Part shown: positions 22,256 through 32,897 of the stretch, in pieces
How the letters are laid out: each line of letters begins with the position of its first letter
How positions within the stretch are numbered: the stretch's first letter is position 1
From: Benincasa hispida
Lineage: Eukaryota > Streptophyta > Magnoliopsida > Cucurbitales > Cucurbitaceae
DNA length: 64,000 nt
Direction: 5' to 3'
NCBI RefSeq assembly: GCF_009727055.1
Contig: NC_052349.1
Coordinates: 95,491,223 to 95,555,222, forward strand
Position numbers and translations under genes: made by a program
Notes under the pieces: generated by a model
Database searches by the model: none
What the model was told of the DNA's origin: nothing
The model's input: the letters and a program-made list of their open reading frames with translations, nothing else

Positions 22256-23207
22256 CCTACTTATAATACATGATGCATGAATAATTTCACAACTTAAGGT
22301 GGGTTTCAAATCTATATGTCATACACAATGCCATATAAACCACATACATCTCATGTATATTAAACAAAATGTTGATGAACCGGGAAAAATTGCCTCAAAA
22401 TCTTCAAGACTAAAAGCTAACTATTACTAATACAAAGAGTCTCCGGTTCAAATAGGCAAACTGAGTCTTGAACCGTCTGGTCGAAGTCCACGTCTCTACT
22501 CATCGTGTACAAAACTTCCCCACGATCGTTTACACGAAAGAGTAAACGCTTTACTCAATCCTTTACCTACACTTCCAGAGCTAAACGATCGTTTAGCTAT
22601 GATCGTGTACCTTTTACTACGCTATAAATCATGAGGTACCCAATTCTGCAGCGCACTCCGCAACGCAAACCTTATACGATCATCTAAATGACTACGATGC
22701 GATGAAGCACAATCTTCTAAACGATCGCTGAGCGAGTGCCTTTGTATTGTATATCGTGTGATTGTGTAGTCAGTGATTATGCGATGAGCATGCTAACAAC
22801 ATGATTGTTTAGTGCGTGCCTTTTTCTAAACGATAAGCATCATATGCTCCTACTCAATCATCTACTTCCAGCGCCTATGTGATTGGGCAGCCAATGCTAC
22901 GCGATAGAGTAAACGATTTACCCGATCGTTTAGCATTGCTAAACGATCGTTTAGTAAATACTACACGATGACATAGAAAAATCTACTCCATCATTTAGCC
23001 AAATCCCAACGATCCTTTACCTGAGGCTACACGACACGACCAACTCTTGGTCTCCTTATTCGTTGAGAACCACATCTCCATGCTTTGAAACTTCATCACG
23101 AACGACTCAACTAACTCAAACACTTTGAATTACCTACTCGATTGCATGTTAATTATGCCCAAAAACAATGGGGCTCTTACAAATTAACACTTGTAATTTA
23201 ATGAAAG
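22256..23207 (-). repeat. Non-coding internal region of a copia-type element, copy 2
   Basis: This matches copy 1 from about 20090 onwards in the same order: an ACATCTCATGTAT string, a CGGTTC / TCTTGAACC block (22443-22475 here, 20250-20281 in copy 1), the palindrome cluster at 22505-22990, and ACGAACGACTCAA (23098). It is interrupted at 23207 by a solo LTR and resumes at 24658, ending at the PBS at 24806-24817. No coding sequence is seen. Confidence 0.6.
22505..22990. repeat. CGATCG palindrome cluster 3
   Basis: Units include CACGATCGTTTAC (about 22521), CTAAACGATCGTTTAG (about 22582), TAAACGATCGCTGAG (about 22717), CCGATCGTTTAG (about 22922) and CTAAACGATCGTTTAG again (about 22939). The last two make a perfect 16-base palindrome next to a near-copy. 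The cluster holds the same place in copy 2 as cluster 1 does in copy 1. Confidence 0.85.
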
Positions 23208-24657
23208 TGATAATGACAGAAATGCATGTTATTACAGTGCTAAGTTATTAAACAATGACGGTTTGCGTTGATAAAATATGTTAGATTGCGTCCAAAAAAG
23301 CATTAAGTTCATAACATTGCGTTAAAAACAGTTAACTTTTGTATTTTTATGCAGAATATGCGTTGACGCAAGACGAAAAGTGCAATCACAAGAAATCAAC
23401 GGTGGAGCGCAGCGTTACCGCAAGGTTTTGCAGTGATTTGTGCTCGCAACTATCTGCTTAAAAAGGATCACCGCATAGAGCCGACACAACTTGGTGGGCG
23501 CATCTGGGTGAAAAGCATATTAATCACGATGGGACAGAAAGCTGATAATGGTCGAGTCTGAATTAAGTTGACAAGCCACTTCTACTGTAACAAGTACACT
23601 CAGTTTTTCGGTGACAAATATTCGACGCATCAATCAGAGAATTAACGCCATCCCATCTGTGCAATCATAAGAGAGAAGCCACCTTTCACCCCGAAGCTCT
23701 ATAAATACCAAAGGCAACCTTCAGCAAAGGTCAGACAGTTACCGAATTTTCCCTTAGATAGAATAGCCTTGTTCATAGTTTTCCTTTTTATTTAGAAGGC
23801 GGGGCGAGAAAAGGGAAGAGACGTCGGAAGATTTCTTAGGGTAACTCGAGAGAGAACCCAGAGGCGTGGAAAAGCAGAGAGCGGGGCGATTCTTGCGATA
23901 ACGAGACTATCTTTTGAACAGAGTAAAAAAGACAGTGTAAAAGCCTTGGGATGCAAGAGATTGCTACCAGGCTCCTTATTCTCATCTTGCATTTTTATTT
24001 TGTATTTCAACTCTATATCTATACAATGTAATTTCTTTGTCTACATCTGTTCACTCTCTTGATGCACGCATGAGTAGCTAAATTTACCGAATGGGTTGAG
24101 AAGAACTAAGCTAACATGACCTAGGATTTTTTTATATTATGTGGTTGCTTTATTTGTGTGAGTGTCATGTTGTCATCGCATAAATAAGAATAGAGGCTTA
24201 TATGTAGGTCCTATAGACTCATCACATATATCGCATGCGTTCTAGTATTAGAAGCCGTAGCATTCGTGTTGAGAGATGGTTTGCTATTGTATGTGTGTTT
24301 CATGATCGCATAACATGAACGCATCCTAGGAAGTGTTAGCCGAACCCCTTCTCAACCCGTTCACTGCATACTCATCACATCTTCCATATTATCAACTCTT
24401 TTCGTGACTTCGCCGCATTTGTTTATTTTATTACCAGAAAAAATAACCCAAAACAACTATTTGATTTCTTGGTTATCACAAAGTCTTCTTGAAATTTACC
24501 ACCGCATACCGTTTTCCCTAGACCCTAAGTTTGACCCTGGACTTACCAAGAAACTCAGTGGAATTTATACTTAGATTCTGCTAAGAAAACTTGTTGCTCA
24601 ACGCATTTCCATCACCGTATTTCATTCCATAATTTAACCTTATAAAATAACGCATCA
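23208..24657 (+). repeat. Solo Athila-type LTR with 5-bp target duplication GAAAG
   Basis: It starts TGATAATGACA and ends AACGCATCA. GAAAG flanks both sides (23203-23207 and 24658-24662), and no internal region adjoins, so it is a solo LTR. The start resembles the minus-strand LTRs at 43300-44931 and 62878-63836 (GAAATGCA.GTTAT, TAAACAATG, TTGCGTTGATA). A TATAAATA promoter box lies at 23700-23707, and the 3' end includes the TGGACTTACCAAGAAACTC phrase common to this LTR group. It sits in the non-coding internal region of copia-type copy 2. Confidence 0.88.
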
Positions 24658-24805
24658 GAAAGCTTAAAACAAAGGCAATTAACCCGTAAACATTCATCAA
24701 TGCCATCCACAAACGCATTTAACAATTAAATGCAATGTAGGAAACCCACCATAACTATAAAAGAAGTTAAAAAAAAAGTGAAATTTGGAATATCAGAACA
24801 ACTTG

Positions 24806-24817
24806 GCTTTGATACCA
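24806..24817 (-). other. Initiator tRNA-Met primer-binding site, copia-type copy 2
   Basis: The minus strand reads TGGTATCAAAGC, one mismatch from TGGTATCAGAGC. It is in the same relation to LTR and internal region as the site at 20889-20899. Confidence 0.75.
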
Positions 24818-25658
24818 ATTGAAGAAAATCAGACATGAGGATTTCCATGAGCAGCGGAATGATCTTTCCAAATTTTATTCGTATATGAACATTGACAATT
24901 ACAATCAAGAAATGGAAACTATCTGGTCATGCAACATACGAAATTACAGCATGATTTTCTATAAGATCAAGGGATAAAATAAACATACCTTTGAAGACTC
25001 ATCTTCAAACATCCTCGATCACGAACGCTCGAACAATCTCCAAGACTGCAATCATGAATGCTCGAACACTTCAACCACAACACAACATGATCATAGCAAT
25101 CATGAACACAACAAACTCCAAGATCACGAACATAGCGAACAACCTCTAACAACCTCGACTTAGTCGAGTTGAGTACGACACCACCACAATGACTACCTTG
25201 GTATTCTCGGTGTGAGAAACTAGAAATGTGGGCGCTGTGTGGACTTGGTTAGAGGAAGAGACCAGAGGAGGAACAATTGTGTAAATGATTGAGCAAGTGG
25301 GAGATGGCAAAGGTCTATCGATTAAACATTTCAAATCAACACCAAGAACTGATCCTCAACTTGAATCCATTAAGCTACCAAAGGGACCTTATAGACCTGT
25401 AGCTCAAAGCTCCAACGGTACGTGAATAACTAACTAAACTCTTTAGTCACGGCATCCCCATCCATTAATTATCAGGCACTTCACTAAAGACCTACAACTA
25501 AACTCTCCTTATTACAGATATATTATGTGTCCATTTCAACCAATCAACAGTTTGATAACCCTTCACAGATTTCTCGTAAGTACAGCTAGGCTAATAACCA
25601 TTGCCTCTGTAGTTACATCTAACTCCTTAAGTACCACTGATCCCTCTAATGAACATAA
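24818..25658 (-). repeat. Copia-type LTR, copy 2 (5' side truncated)
   Basis: It follows the PBS and matches LTR copy 1 block by block (AAAGGGACCTTATAGACCTG at 25379, TAAGTACCACTGATCCCTC near 25628). It ends at CTCTAATGAACATAA and is followed at once by TGTTGGGG of a plus-strand LTR. Both truncated copies stop within about 20 bases of the same internal position. Confidence 0.7.
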
Positions 25659-27235
25659 TGTTGGGGTTGATGCCCTAAAGTCTCATGTCCTGTAGTTTGT
25701 AAACAGTTTGTACGAATGCTTGTGATGTATAATATGTGATATTTTACTTTACTTCTTGATTTTGCTCAGTTTTTTATTTTATTTGCTTTATCACAAACCA
25801 ATAAACCTAAAATCCCTGGTTATTTGTATGTAACGTAAGAATGTATGTGGTGACATACAAGTGGATCATGTCTTAAGTGATAACCAAAATGGTTTGTAGT
25901 ATATGGATATAGGAGGGAAACCTTATCCTATTAACACTATGGATGCGGCCTGCTTTGTGGAATGGTCACACATGACGTGACTTGTCACAGATGGTCTGAT
26001 CCTGATCATTCGTGTAGGGAACATGTGAGCAGGGGCATCCTATACAAAGAGTTTGTATAAAACCTAACCACGAAATGTTAACGTCTCGTTATATAACACC
26101 GTTCATGACAAAGACTTCACTTCACTAGGATGACCATAGGTAACATGACCTCAATCTTGAGTGAGTTGAGAAATCCTGCCATTGAGGGTGGTCCTTTGAT
26201 TTGTGTGAGTGCGAGTGGCCAGGTCACCGACTCAAACCTACCATTTTGGGGATTCGTCTGATTTGGGAGCTGGGAACTCAGCTACACAAGATGACATTCA
26301 CTCTTTCCTCAAAGCAGGGGCAAGTAGATAGATAGCTCCCTTAAGGGATGATTCTAGGGCTTGAACGATGTTGCACCACACATCTTCTCTTGGCCTGAGA
26401 GGTGTTCACACATAGTTGGACTATATTGTATTATTCATTAGAGGAATCAGTGGTACTTAAGGAATGAGATGTAACTATAGGGGCAAAACGGTAAATTGGC
26501 CCAACTGTACTTACGAGCATCTGTGAAAGGTCATCATACTCATGATTGGTTATATTTGATGGACATAGAAATATATATGTGGTAAGAAGAGTTTAGCTGT
26601 TGATCTTTAGTGGAATGCCTGGCAGTTAATCGATGGTGGATCTCGTGTAGTCAGCTATTCATGTATCGTTGGAGCTTCGAGCCACAGGTCCATAAGGTCC
26701 CCTAGGTAACTTGGATAAAGTCGAGAATCAGTTTTTGGGTCCATTTGAAATGTTCAAATTGACGAAAGGGAGTTCGATTATATATGATATAATTGAACTG
26801 GTTAATTATATATGATATAGTTAACTAAATGTATGAGATACATTTTTTTGGAGAAAATTAGATATAGATATGATTTATATCAAATAGAGGAGAAATTACT
26901 ATAGTAGATATATGATATCAAACTATAAGTTAAGAATATAATATGATTATATTCATTTATTAATTAATTGGTTGGTTATGTCATAATTGACCAGAAATTT
27001 CTCCTGAATTGTGCGTTTGTGGGAAAATCAATTTCGGTTATTGTAACTGAAGAATAAAATGAAAATTGGTTTCATCTTCCAAAGAGTTCGAAAAAATCGT
27101 TCAAGGTGTGGAAACGTTACGATCGATTAGTTGAGAGCCTATACGATAGCTTCTTATCGCCTAAATGATCACACACCTCGTGTACTAAACGATTACTCAG
27201 TTTTTCTAAACGATCGCTTAGCGCGCCGAGTTTCC
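25659..27235 (+). repeat. Copia-type LTR, plus orientation
   Basis: It starts TGTTGGGGTTGATGCCCTAA and carries the standard block order: CAAGTGGATCATG.CTTAAGTGATAACC, ATACAAAGAGTTTGTATA, TCAATCTTGAGTGAG, GAATCAGTGGTACTTAAGG, CGGTAAATTGGCCCAACTGTA, AGGTCCATAAGGTCCC, an AT-rich stretch, and a CGATCG cluster at 27118-27230. It ends where minus-strand LTR sequence begins (about 27236). No PBS or internal region adjoins on the right, so the 3' end is missing or solo. Confidence 0.75.
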
Positions 27236-27800
27236 AACTCCTAAATCAGACAAGTCCCTAAAAAGGTAGGCATGTTGAGTAGGCAATCTGGCCACTCTCA
27301 CCCATACTAATCAAAGGACCACCAGGAGTTCCCAAAACACTCAGGATTGAGGTCATGTCACCTATGGTCATTTAGGTGAGATATAAGTCTCCGATATCAA
27401 CGACATTATATACAGGGACGAATCATCTTGTGGTCCGGTTTTATACAAACTCTTTGTATAGGACATCCTCGCTCGCATGTCTCTACATGAATGGTCAGGA
27501 GCTACCATCTGTAGTAGTTCACAACACTTGCAAACCTCTACAAAGCGGGTTATATCCGTAGTGTCACCAGGATCAGGTATCCCTCCTTAATACTTATACT
27601 ACAGACCTATAGGTTATCATTTAAGGCATGATCCACTTGTATATCTCATATATATGCTTAAGTTTACATACAATAATCATGGAGCTTTTTTTATTGGATA
27701 TGAGTACATGCCAGATAAAATAACTCTTATTTTATTCATAACAATGTGTATATATTACAAACTACGAGACTCCGGGAGACTTAGGTCACCAATCCCGATA
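27236..27800 (-). repeat. Copia-type LTR fragment, minus orientation
   Basis: The right edge reads CACCAATCCCGATA, the reverse complement of a degenerate TGTTGGGATTGGTG start. Proceeding left there are the GATCCACTTGTATA block (27630), ATACAAACTCTTTGTATAGG (27443-27462) and TGGCCACTCTCACCCATACTA (about 27289). The rest of the LTR is absent, being replaced by the inverted plus-strand copy. It abuts the LINE ORF1 on its right. Confidence 0.7.
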
Positions 27801-27809
27801 GAAGTCTTG

Positions 27810-29775
27810 TCAACCAGCCGCCACTGACCTTTTACCTGAACTCCCAACATCCACACCTATAACAAGAGTTGGATTAGGGTCAGCTAGCACTAAAGCCACT
27901 ACAAGAGAGTCACCACCCTCCTCTCTTAGAATATCAAACTGATTATACTCATCAACATGCTTTACAAACCTCAAAATACCTAGCGATCCACGAACTATTC
28001 TACTGCCCAGAGATGAAGATCTTGAAGACCCATGAACACTTCTACTGACAACCGGACCTCCACCAACAACCCTATCACGTCGATGACGACTAACCAATGT
28101 GAACTCATCACCACGTCCTACACCACCATTCAAAACAATTGGGCTAACATCAGAAACAACCCTGCCTACACCACCCCCTACACCCTCAGGTGCACAGCCA
28201 CCCTCATCAACACCCATCTCCCCGGAACATCCATCACTAGCCACCACAATACTCAAATCATGAGCCTTCAACATATTCTGCTTCTCACACATAACAATAG
28301 TATATCCAAACGAACCGTAACAACCACGCTTACGAGGTTTCCACTCATACGATATTGGAACAATAAATTCTTGGCCCCGCATTCTAACCGTAACCATAAC
28401 TGCCATGAACGAATCACCATCCACCTCCACACAAACTCTAGCATAAGATAAATGATACCTCTCTATAGTTGCGACGTTAAGAGTTATAGGTCTACCTATT
28501 GGACTAGCAAGCACCGCCAATCCCTATCTGTCCACAACTCTAGTGGTACATATTTTAATTTATTCCAGATTGGTATAGAAAAAAAACAAAGGTTTCAGGG
28601 ACAATATCTGGAGACCACTGCCAAAGTAATATAGGCTTGCCACCCAGGTGCCACGGTTCATTATCTAACACCCAGTCACACGATTCCGTTTTGAGGAACT
28701 TAAAAATAATCAAGCCGTTCTCCAAAAGTGCAATGGTAGCCATCTCCACACGACCCCATATCCATTGGAAAAGTCGAGAAATCATGGAGAAAGGGAGCTT
28801 CACATCCACAAACTGACCCATTGGGGACTTTTCCCACATACTAATACTCGGATCAAGTACCTTCTCACACGGTTCAATAGCAACTCTATCATTCTTAACC
28901 AATGAAGGGGTAAACTCCAAGCTTTCCTTCAAATTTGATCCGAACAAGGCATTCCACGATTTTTTCTCCACCGAACTGAGATTCGATCCACAAGAACTGG
29001 CTACTCTACAACCAAACCGGCCAGCCGTTCCAAGTGGTTTAGACCCGACCTCCCCCATCGATTGAATAGGACCACCTGTAGGCCCAGAAACCCAGTTCAA
29101 CACATCCAGCTCAAAACCCCGCGTTCTCTCCAACCCAATGGATCTACCCTTTCTAGGCCCAAACTCCATGTACGGCCCACTTTGCATGCCCCCCACGCAA
29201 CCATCCAAGCTAGCCTTACCTCCCTCCCCATCAAGAAGCCCAACCCCATGCTCTAAAAGCCCAATCTCAGCTTCTAACCCATCCCCAAAACGAGCTCTCT
29301 CAACTCCACTGACGCAACCTACTAAGCCCACACGACCCACTCAGCCCAAACCCATTTAACCCAACCACAGTGCCTTTCTTGGCCCCCTTCTCTACTTGGG
29401 CCACAAACCCAGAAGGCCAATAAGACCCAACACCCTCTAGCATATCCTCAGCCCCAGGCCCTTCCCCAAACTCGGACATTGGTCCACCCCATTCTAGGTT
29501 CTCAACAAGCACTAGGTTTAACACCAGTTCAAGGCCATCTTTCTGATTCATCTTCAAGCTTACGTCCGCGGCCTAGAGCTCCCAACACCACCTCTAGCAA
29601 TAACACCTACAATAGAGACCTTTTCTGAGATCATCGATTCCAATTCCTTAATCAAACAGCCTGAACGCCCATCATCACCATCAAGGACCTTCAACTTCGA
29701 TACAGAATCCCTACCAGCAAGCGACTCTAAGATCCTCGGCTTCAGAGCGCGATAAGGTTGTCGGAGCAGCCTCAA
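27810..29775 (-). pseudogene. LINE ORF1-like protein with DUF4283 domain (frameshifted)
   Basis: The minus strand encodes a DUF4283 region split by two frame changes at about 28500-28555. The upstream part (28555-29340) has W-N-A-L-F-G, then L-E-F-T-P-S-L, W-E-K-S-P-M-G-Q-F-V-D, L-P-F-S, and G-L-I-I-F-K-F ending P-W-H-L-G-G-K-P-I-L-L. The short bridge reads P-I-W-N-K-L-K and P-L-E-L-W in another frame, and the downstream part (27810-28520) starts G-L-A-V-L-A-S-P-I-G-R-P and continues S-Y-A-R-V-C-V-E-V. This order is the DUF4283 domain found in plant L1-type LINE ORF1 and related gag-like proteins. More broken frames extend upstream to 29775. Endonuclease and RT are absent; the copia LTR cuts it off at about 27800. 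A retrocopied host DUF4283 gene is possible but less likely. Confidence 0.75.
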
Positions 29776-29954
29776 ACCATTCTGGTCTTTCAGAGTAAGG
29801 CAGAACGCTTATGTACCATCGAATCAGAGCACAAACTGATCACAACAAAATAAATCAAGAACAACAACCAAAACGATCGGACGAAATGACAAAAGGGTGT
29901 CTACACGCAACGATCATGATGCACCATTCAGTCGCATCCTCCAGGTCAAGTTTT

Positions 29955-31000
29955 CTCTAAACCTAGTATAATGTATATTGATTCATTATAATACATAGTT
30001 AATTATGAATGTGATTTATAATTATACTATGTATAAAAGAATTAATATAATGTATATTGATATATTATGGTTAATTATATGTTTTATAATTAATAAGAGA
30101 GATAAATATTTGAATGAGATTCAAATTGATGTAATGTATATTGATACTTTATAGTACATAGTTAATTATAAATATGATTTATAATTAAATACTATATAAT
30201 ATATGAGAGTGATACATTTGAATAAGATTCAAATATTAATTACATGAATGTGACTCATATAAATACTATAGGTTAAAATTAATATGAATAAGATTCATAT
30301 TAAAACTATAAGTTATGTGAGATGATGCCATTTGAATATGATTCACATGAAATCAAATATATGATACTTAATTATAAATTAATTAATTATTAATTAATGT
30401 TTTTACTTTAATTATATATGTATATTAAATTAGATTTAGTATATATATACATATACACACGTACGTATATATATTAAATTAAATTAAATTAACTCCCACT
30501 GGGTGTTATTAGACATTAAAATGATGGAGTTATTCACCTCTCCCTTATTCATCTATCTCACAGAACTCTCAAGGAGATGTGGTGGAGTGTTTTGGTTTTA
30601 TTGTAAAAGTTACTGAGAAGAAATACATAGGACTCTCAACATTTCTCTCATTTCCTCACTGCATTCCTTCCTTCCCAAAACAAAGGATCCCACAATCCTT
30701 ATTCCTTGCTAGAGAATAACTAGGAAGACTTCTTGGTGGTGTCTATTGTTTGTGAGTTGCACTGTTCAGGGGAGGAAGGCATTATTCGTGATTTTCATGG
30801 AGTGTCTTAGTGAAGAAGAGATTTCTACAAGGGAAAGTCTACTTATTCCCTTCCTTTTTAGAGTAGCATGCTTAAAAGGTTAGTATGTTTATCTTGCATT
30901 TCATATTCTGTATGAAACTTCTCTGTATTTTGTGTTGATTTCGAAATTGGAAACCAAATACACGATGTTCACACGCTTCCGCGAGGAATTTAATTCCTTC
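29955..31000 (+). repeat. 3' half of a copia-type LTR
   Basis: An AT-rich block with TAATGTATATTGAT repeats (29968, 30049, 30130) is followed by AACTCCCACTGGGTGTTATT and GGAGATGTGGTGGAGTG. The reverse complements of related strings occur near 9790-9840 in the LTR ending at 11306. It ends CGCTTCCGCGAGGAATTT then AATTCCTTCCAA, the style of LTR end seen next to the PBS at 20889. The sequence then changes to chromovirus LTR, so the PBS is lost. Confidence 0.6.
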
Positions 31001-31838
31001 CAAAAATTCTCATAACATACTTTATAAAATTAACATCATGCACATACATCCTCTCTAGTCAAGCAAAATTTATATAAACAATCTTACAAAACCAATAATA
31101 ACATCCTAATCAGCCTGGCACATAGGCAATTCCAATAATAAGATTACTTATCTCACCCACGTAACTAGAAAATCAAACTCTTTGTTATCCTTGACTAAAA
31201 TTCTTGAATTCTCTCCCAAAATACCAAAACTGGGCTTTGATAACAATAGACAACATGTTTCCACTTCAAAGCTCCTTCCAAAACGCGAACCTAAAACCAA
31301 AATACAATAGGTATCAACCAATTAAATACAACCATCTGTGGGTATCAAAGAATCTCGAGAAAATCCATAAAACTCACCTTAAAACACCAATAATAACCTT
31401 CGAGGTCCCTGGATGACTTGCTTTAGACTTCAATAATTCCTTCAAAGCTCTAATCTACAAGCCGAGGGCTAGAGGAAGAAGATGTACACACTTAACGAGG
31501 TCCTTCAATTCTTCTTTTTTTCATATTTCAAAACTCAAAATGAAATATGTATAAATATACTTCCTAAATTCAAACCCTACTTGGATTGAATTAAATACAC
31601 ATAAATATTTCTCTTTCCTTTTCAAATTCCTAATTAAAAATTTCAACATCCAACTGAAAATTAAATCCAAACTCAACTAAATTCCAAACTAAATCTCAAA
31701 CATGCAAACCTTTTATCATGATTAATTTAAATTGCATTATCTCATTTTAATAATTCAATTTAATCCTTTAAATTCTAAATACCACACAAATGATCCCAAA
31801 TAATTAAATTAACAATTACCTAAAACTTTAGGATGTCA
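31001..31838 (-). repeat. 3' LTR of the minus-strand chromovirus (partial)
   Basis: The right edge is GGATGTCA at 31838, so the minus-strand LTR starts TGACATCC. A polypurine tract on the minus strand (AAGAAGGGTAGAATA, 31839-31853) lies just before it. No reading frame of interest is seen inside. The far end is not recognisable, because the copia LTR half abuts near 31000. Confidence 0.65.
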
Positions 31839-31853
31839 TATTCTACCCTTCTT
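31839..31853 (-). other. Polypurine tract of the minus-strand chromovirus
   Basis: The minus strand reads AAGAAGGGTAGAATA directly before the LTR start. In intact elements this tract primes plus-strand DNA synthesis. A TTTCTTAAGAAGGG context is typical of plant chromoviruses. Confidence 0.7.
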
Positions 31854-31889
31854 AAGAAACTCTCGTCATCAAAAGTTCTAATCCTGGAA

Positions 31890-32897
31890 GAGCTCAAAGT
31901 AATTTGTTCTCATTTCGTCCTCTCGTCCCCATGTTGCTTCCTTGAATTAATGGTTCTATCATAAAAATTTTACTAGTGTTATTTTTCTATTGTGCAAAGT
32001 GTTCACTTCTCGAGCAAAAAAATTGTTAGGTTTGTCCTCGTACCTTAAGTTCTCATTCAACTGTAATGGCTCGAAGTCCACCATATGAGACGAATCTATC
32101 ACATTCTTCCTCAATATCGAGACATGAAAAAATTGTGAACGATAGAAAGAGATGGTGGCAAGGCTAAATGATATGCCAACAGACCGATCCACTCTAAAAT
32201 CTCGAATGGCCCAATGAAACGTGTACTTAACTTCTCTTTTCTACCAAACCTCATAATATCTTTCATAGGTGTTACTCTAAAAAGCACTTTATCACCCACC
32301 TCAAACTCCAAGTCTATATGCCTAACATTGGCATAACTTTTTGATCTACTCCGTGGTTTGCATTTGTGCTCTAATCTTCTATATTGCTTCATTTATGGTT
32401 TGCACAAACTTATGTCCTAACAACATCCCTTCACCAACCTTATCTCAATAGATAGAAGATTTACAACCCTTCCCATACAGGACTTCAAATTGTGACATGT
32501 CAATAGTAGTTTGGTAACTATTATTATAAGTAAACATCATTAGATGTAAGTGAGAGTCCCAACTCCTTGAAAACTCCAATGCGTAGACGCGTAACATATC
32601 CTCCAATGTTTGGTTCAATCGCCTCGTTTGATCATCAGTCTGTGGGTGAAAAGTTGTACTTAAATTTAACTAAAGCCTAATGTTGATTGAAGATTCTTCC
32701 AAAAACTAGATGTAAAGCGAGGGTTTCTGTCAGGCACAATAGACACTGGCACCCTATCAATCTCACCACCTCTTTCATATACAACTGCACTCACCTATTC
32801 ACTGAATATGTAGACTTCCTTAAAATAAAATGGGCTAACATAGTGAGTCTATCCACTATGACCCGTCATTGTATAACCTTTTGTGTTCTTAGTAAAC
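31890..32897 (-). pseudogene. Chromovirus integrase core, C-terminus and chromodomain remnant
   Basis: Proceeding on the minus strand from 32897: catalytic-core remains (K-V-I-Q, then V-D-R-L-T-M-L-A-H-F-I near 32840-32870, a stop-broken glutamate region near 32600-32650), then a well-kept SH3-like C-terminus at 32111-32392 (F-E-V-G-D-K-V-L-F-R-V, K-L-S-T-R-F-I-G-P-F-E-I-L), and at 31959-32192 H-V-S-I-L-R-K-N, Y-E-D-K-P and R-K-I-T-L-V-K. A remnant E-A-T-W-G-R-E-D at about 31900-31930 is the chromodomain end. Frames change at least twice. The core is split at 32897 by a solo LTR; the N-terminal finger is at 34707-34960. Confidence 0.85.

Noticed and set aside
22505..22990. Possible CRISPR-like array of palindromic repeats
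   Set aside because: This is plant DNA, units are irregularly spaced and variable, and there are no uniform spacers or cas genes.
28032..28451. 139-codon plus-strand frame opposite the DUF4283 ORF
   Set aside because: It is antisense to the recognisable minus-strand DUF4283 region, with a Thr/Asn-rich translation typical of a shadow frame.
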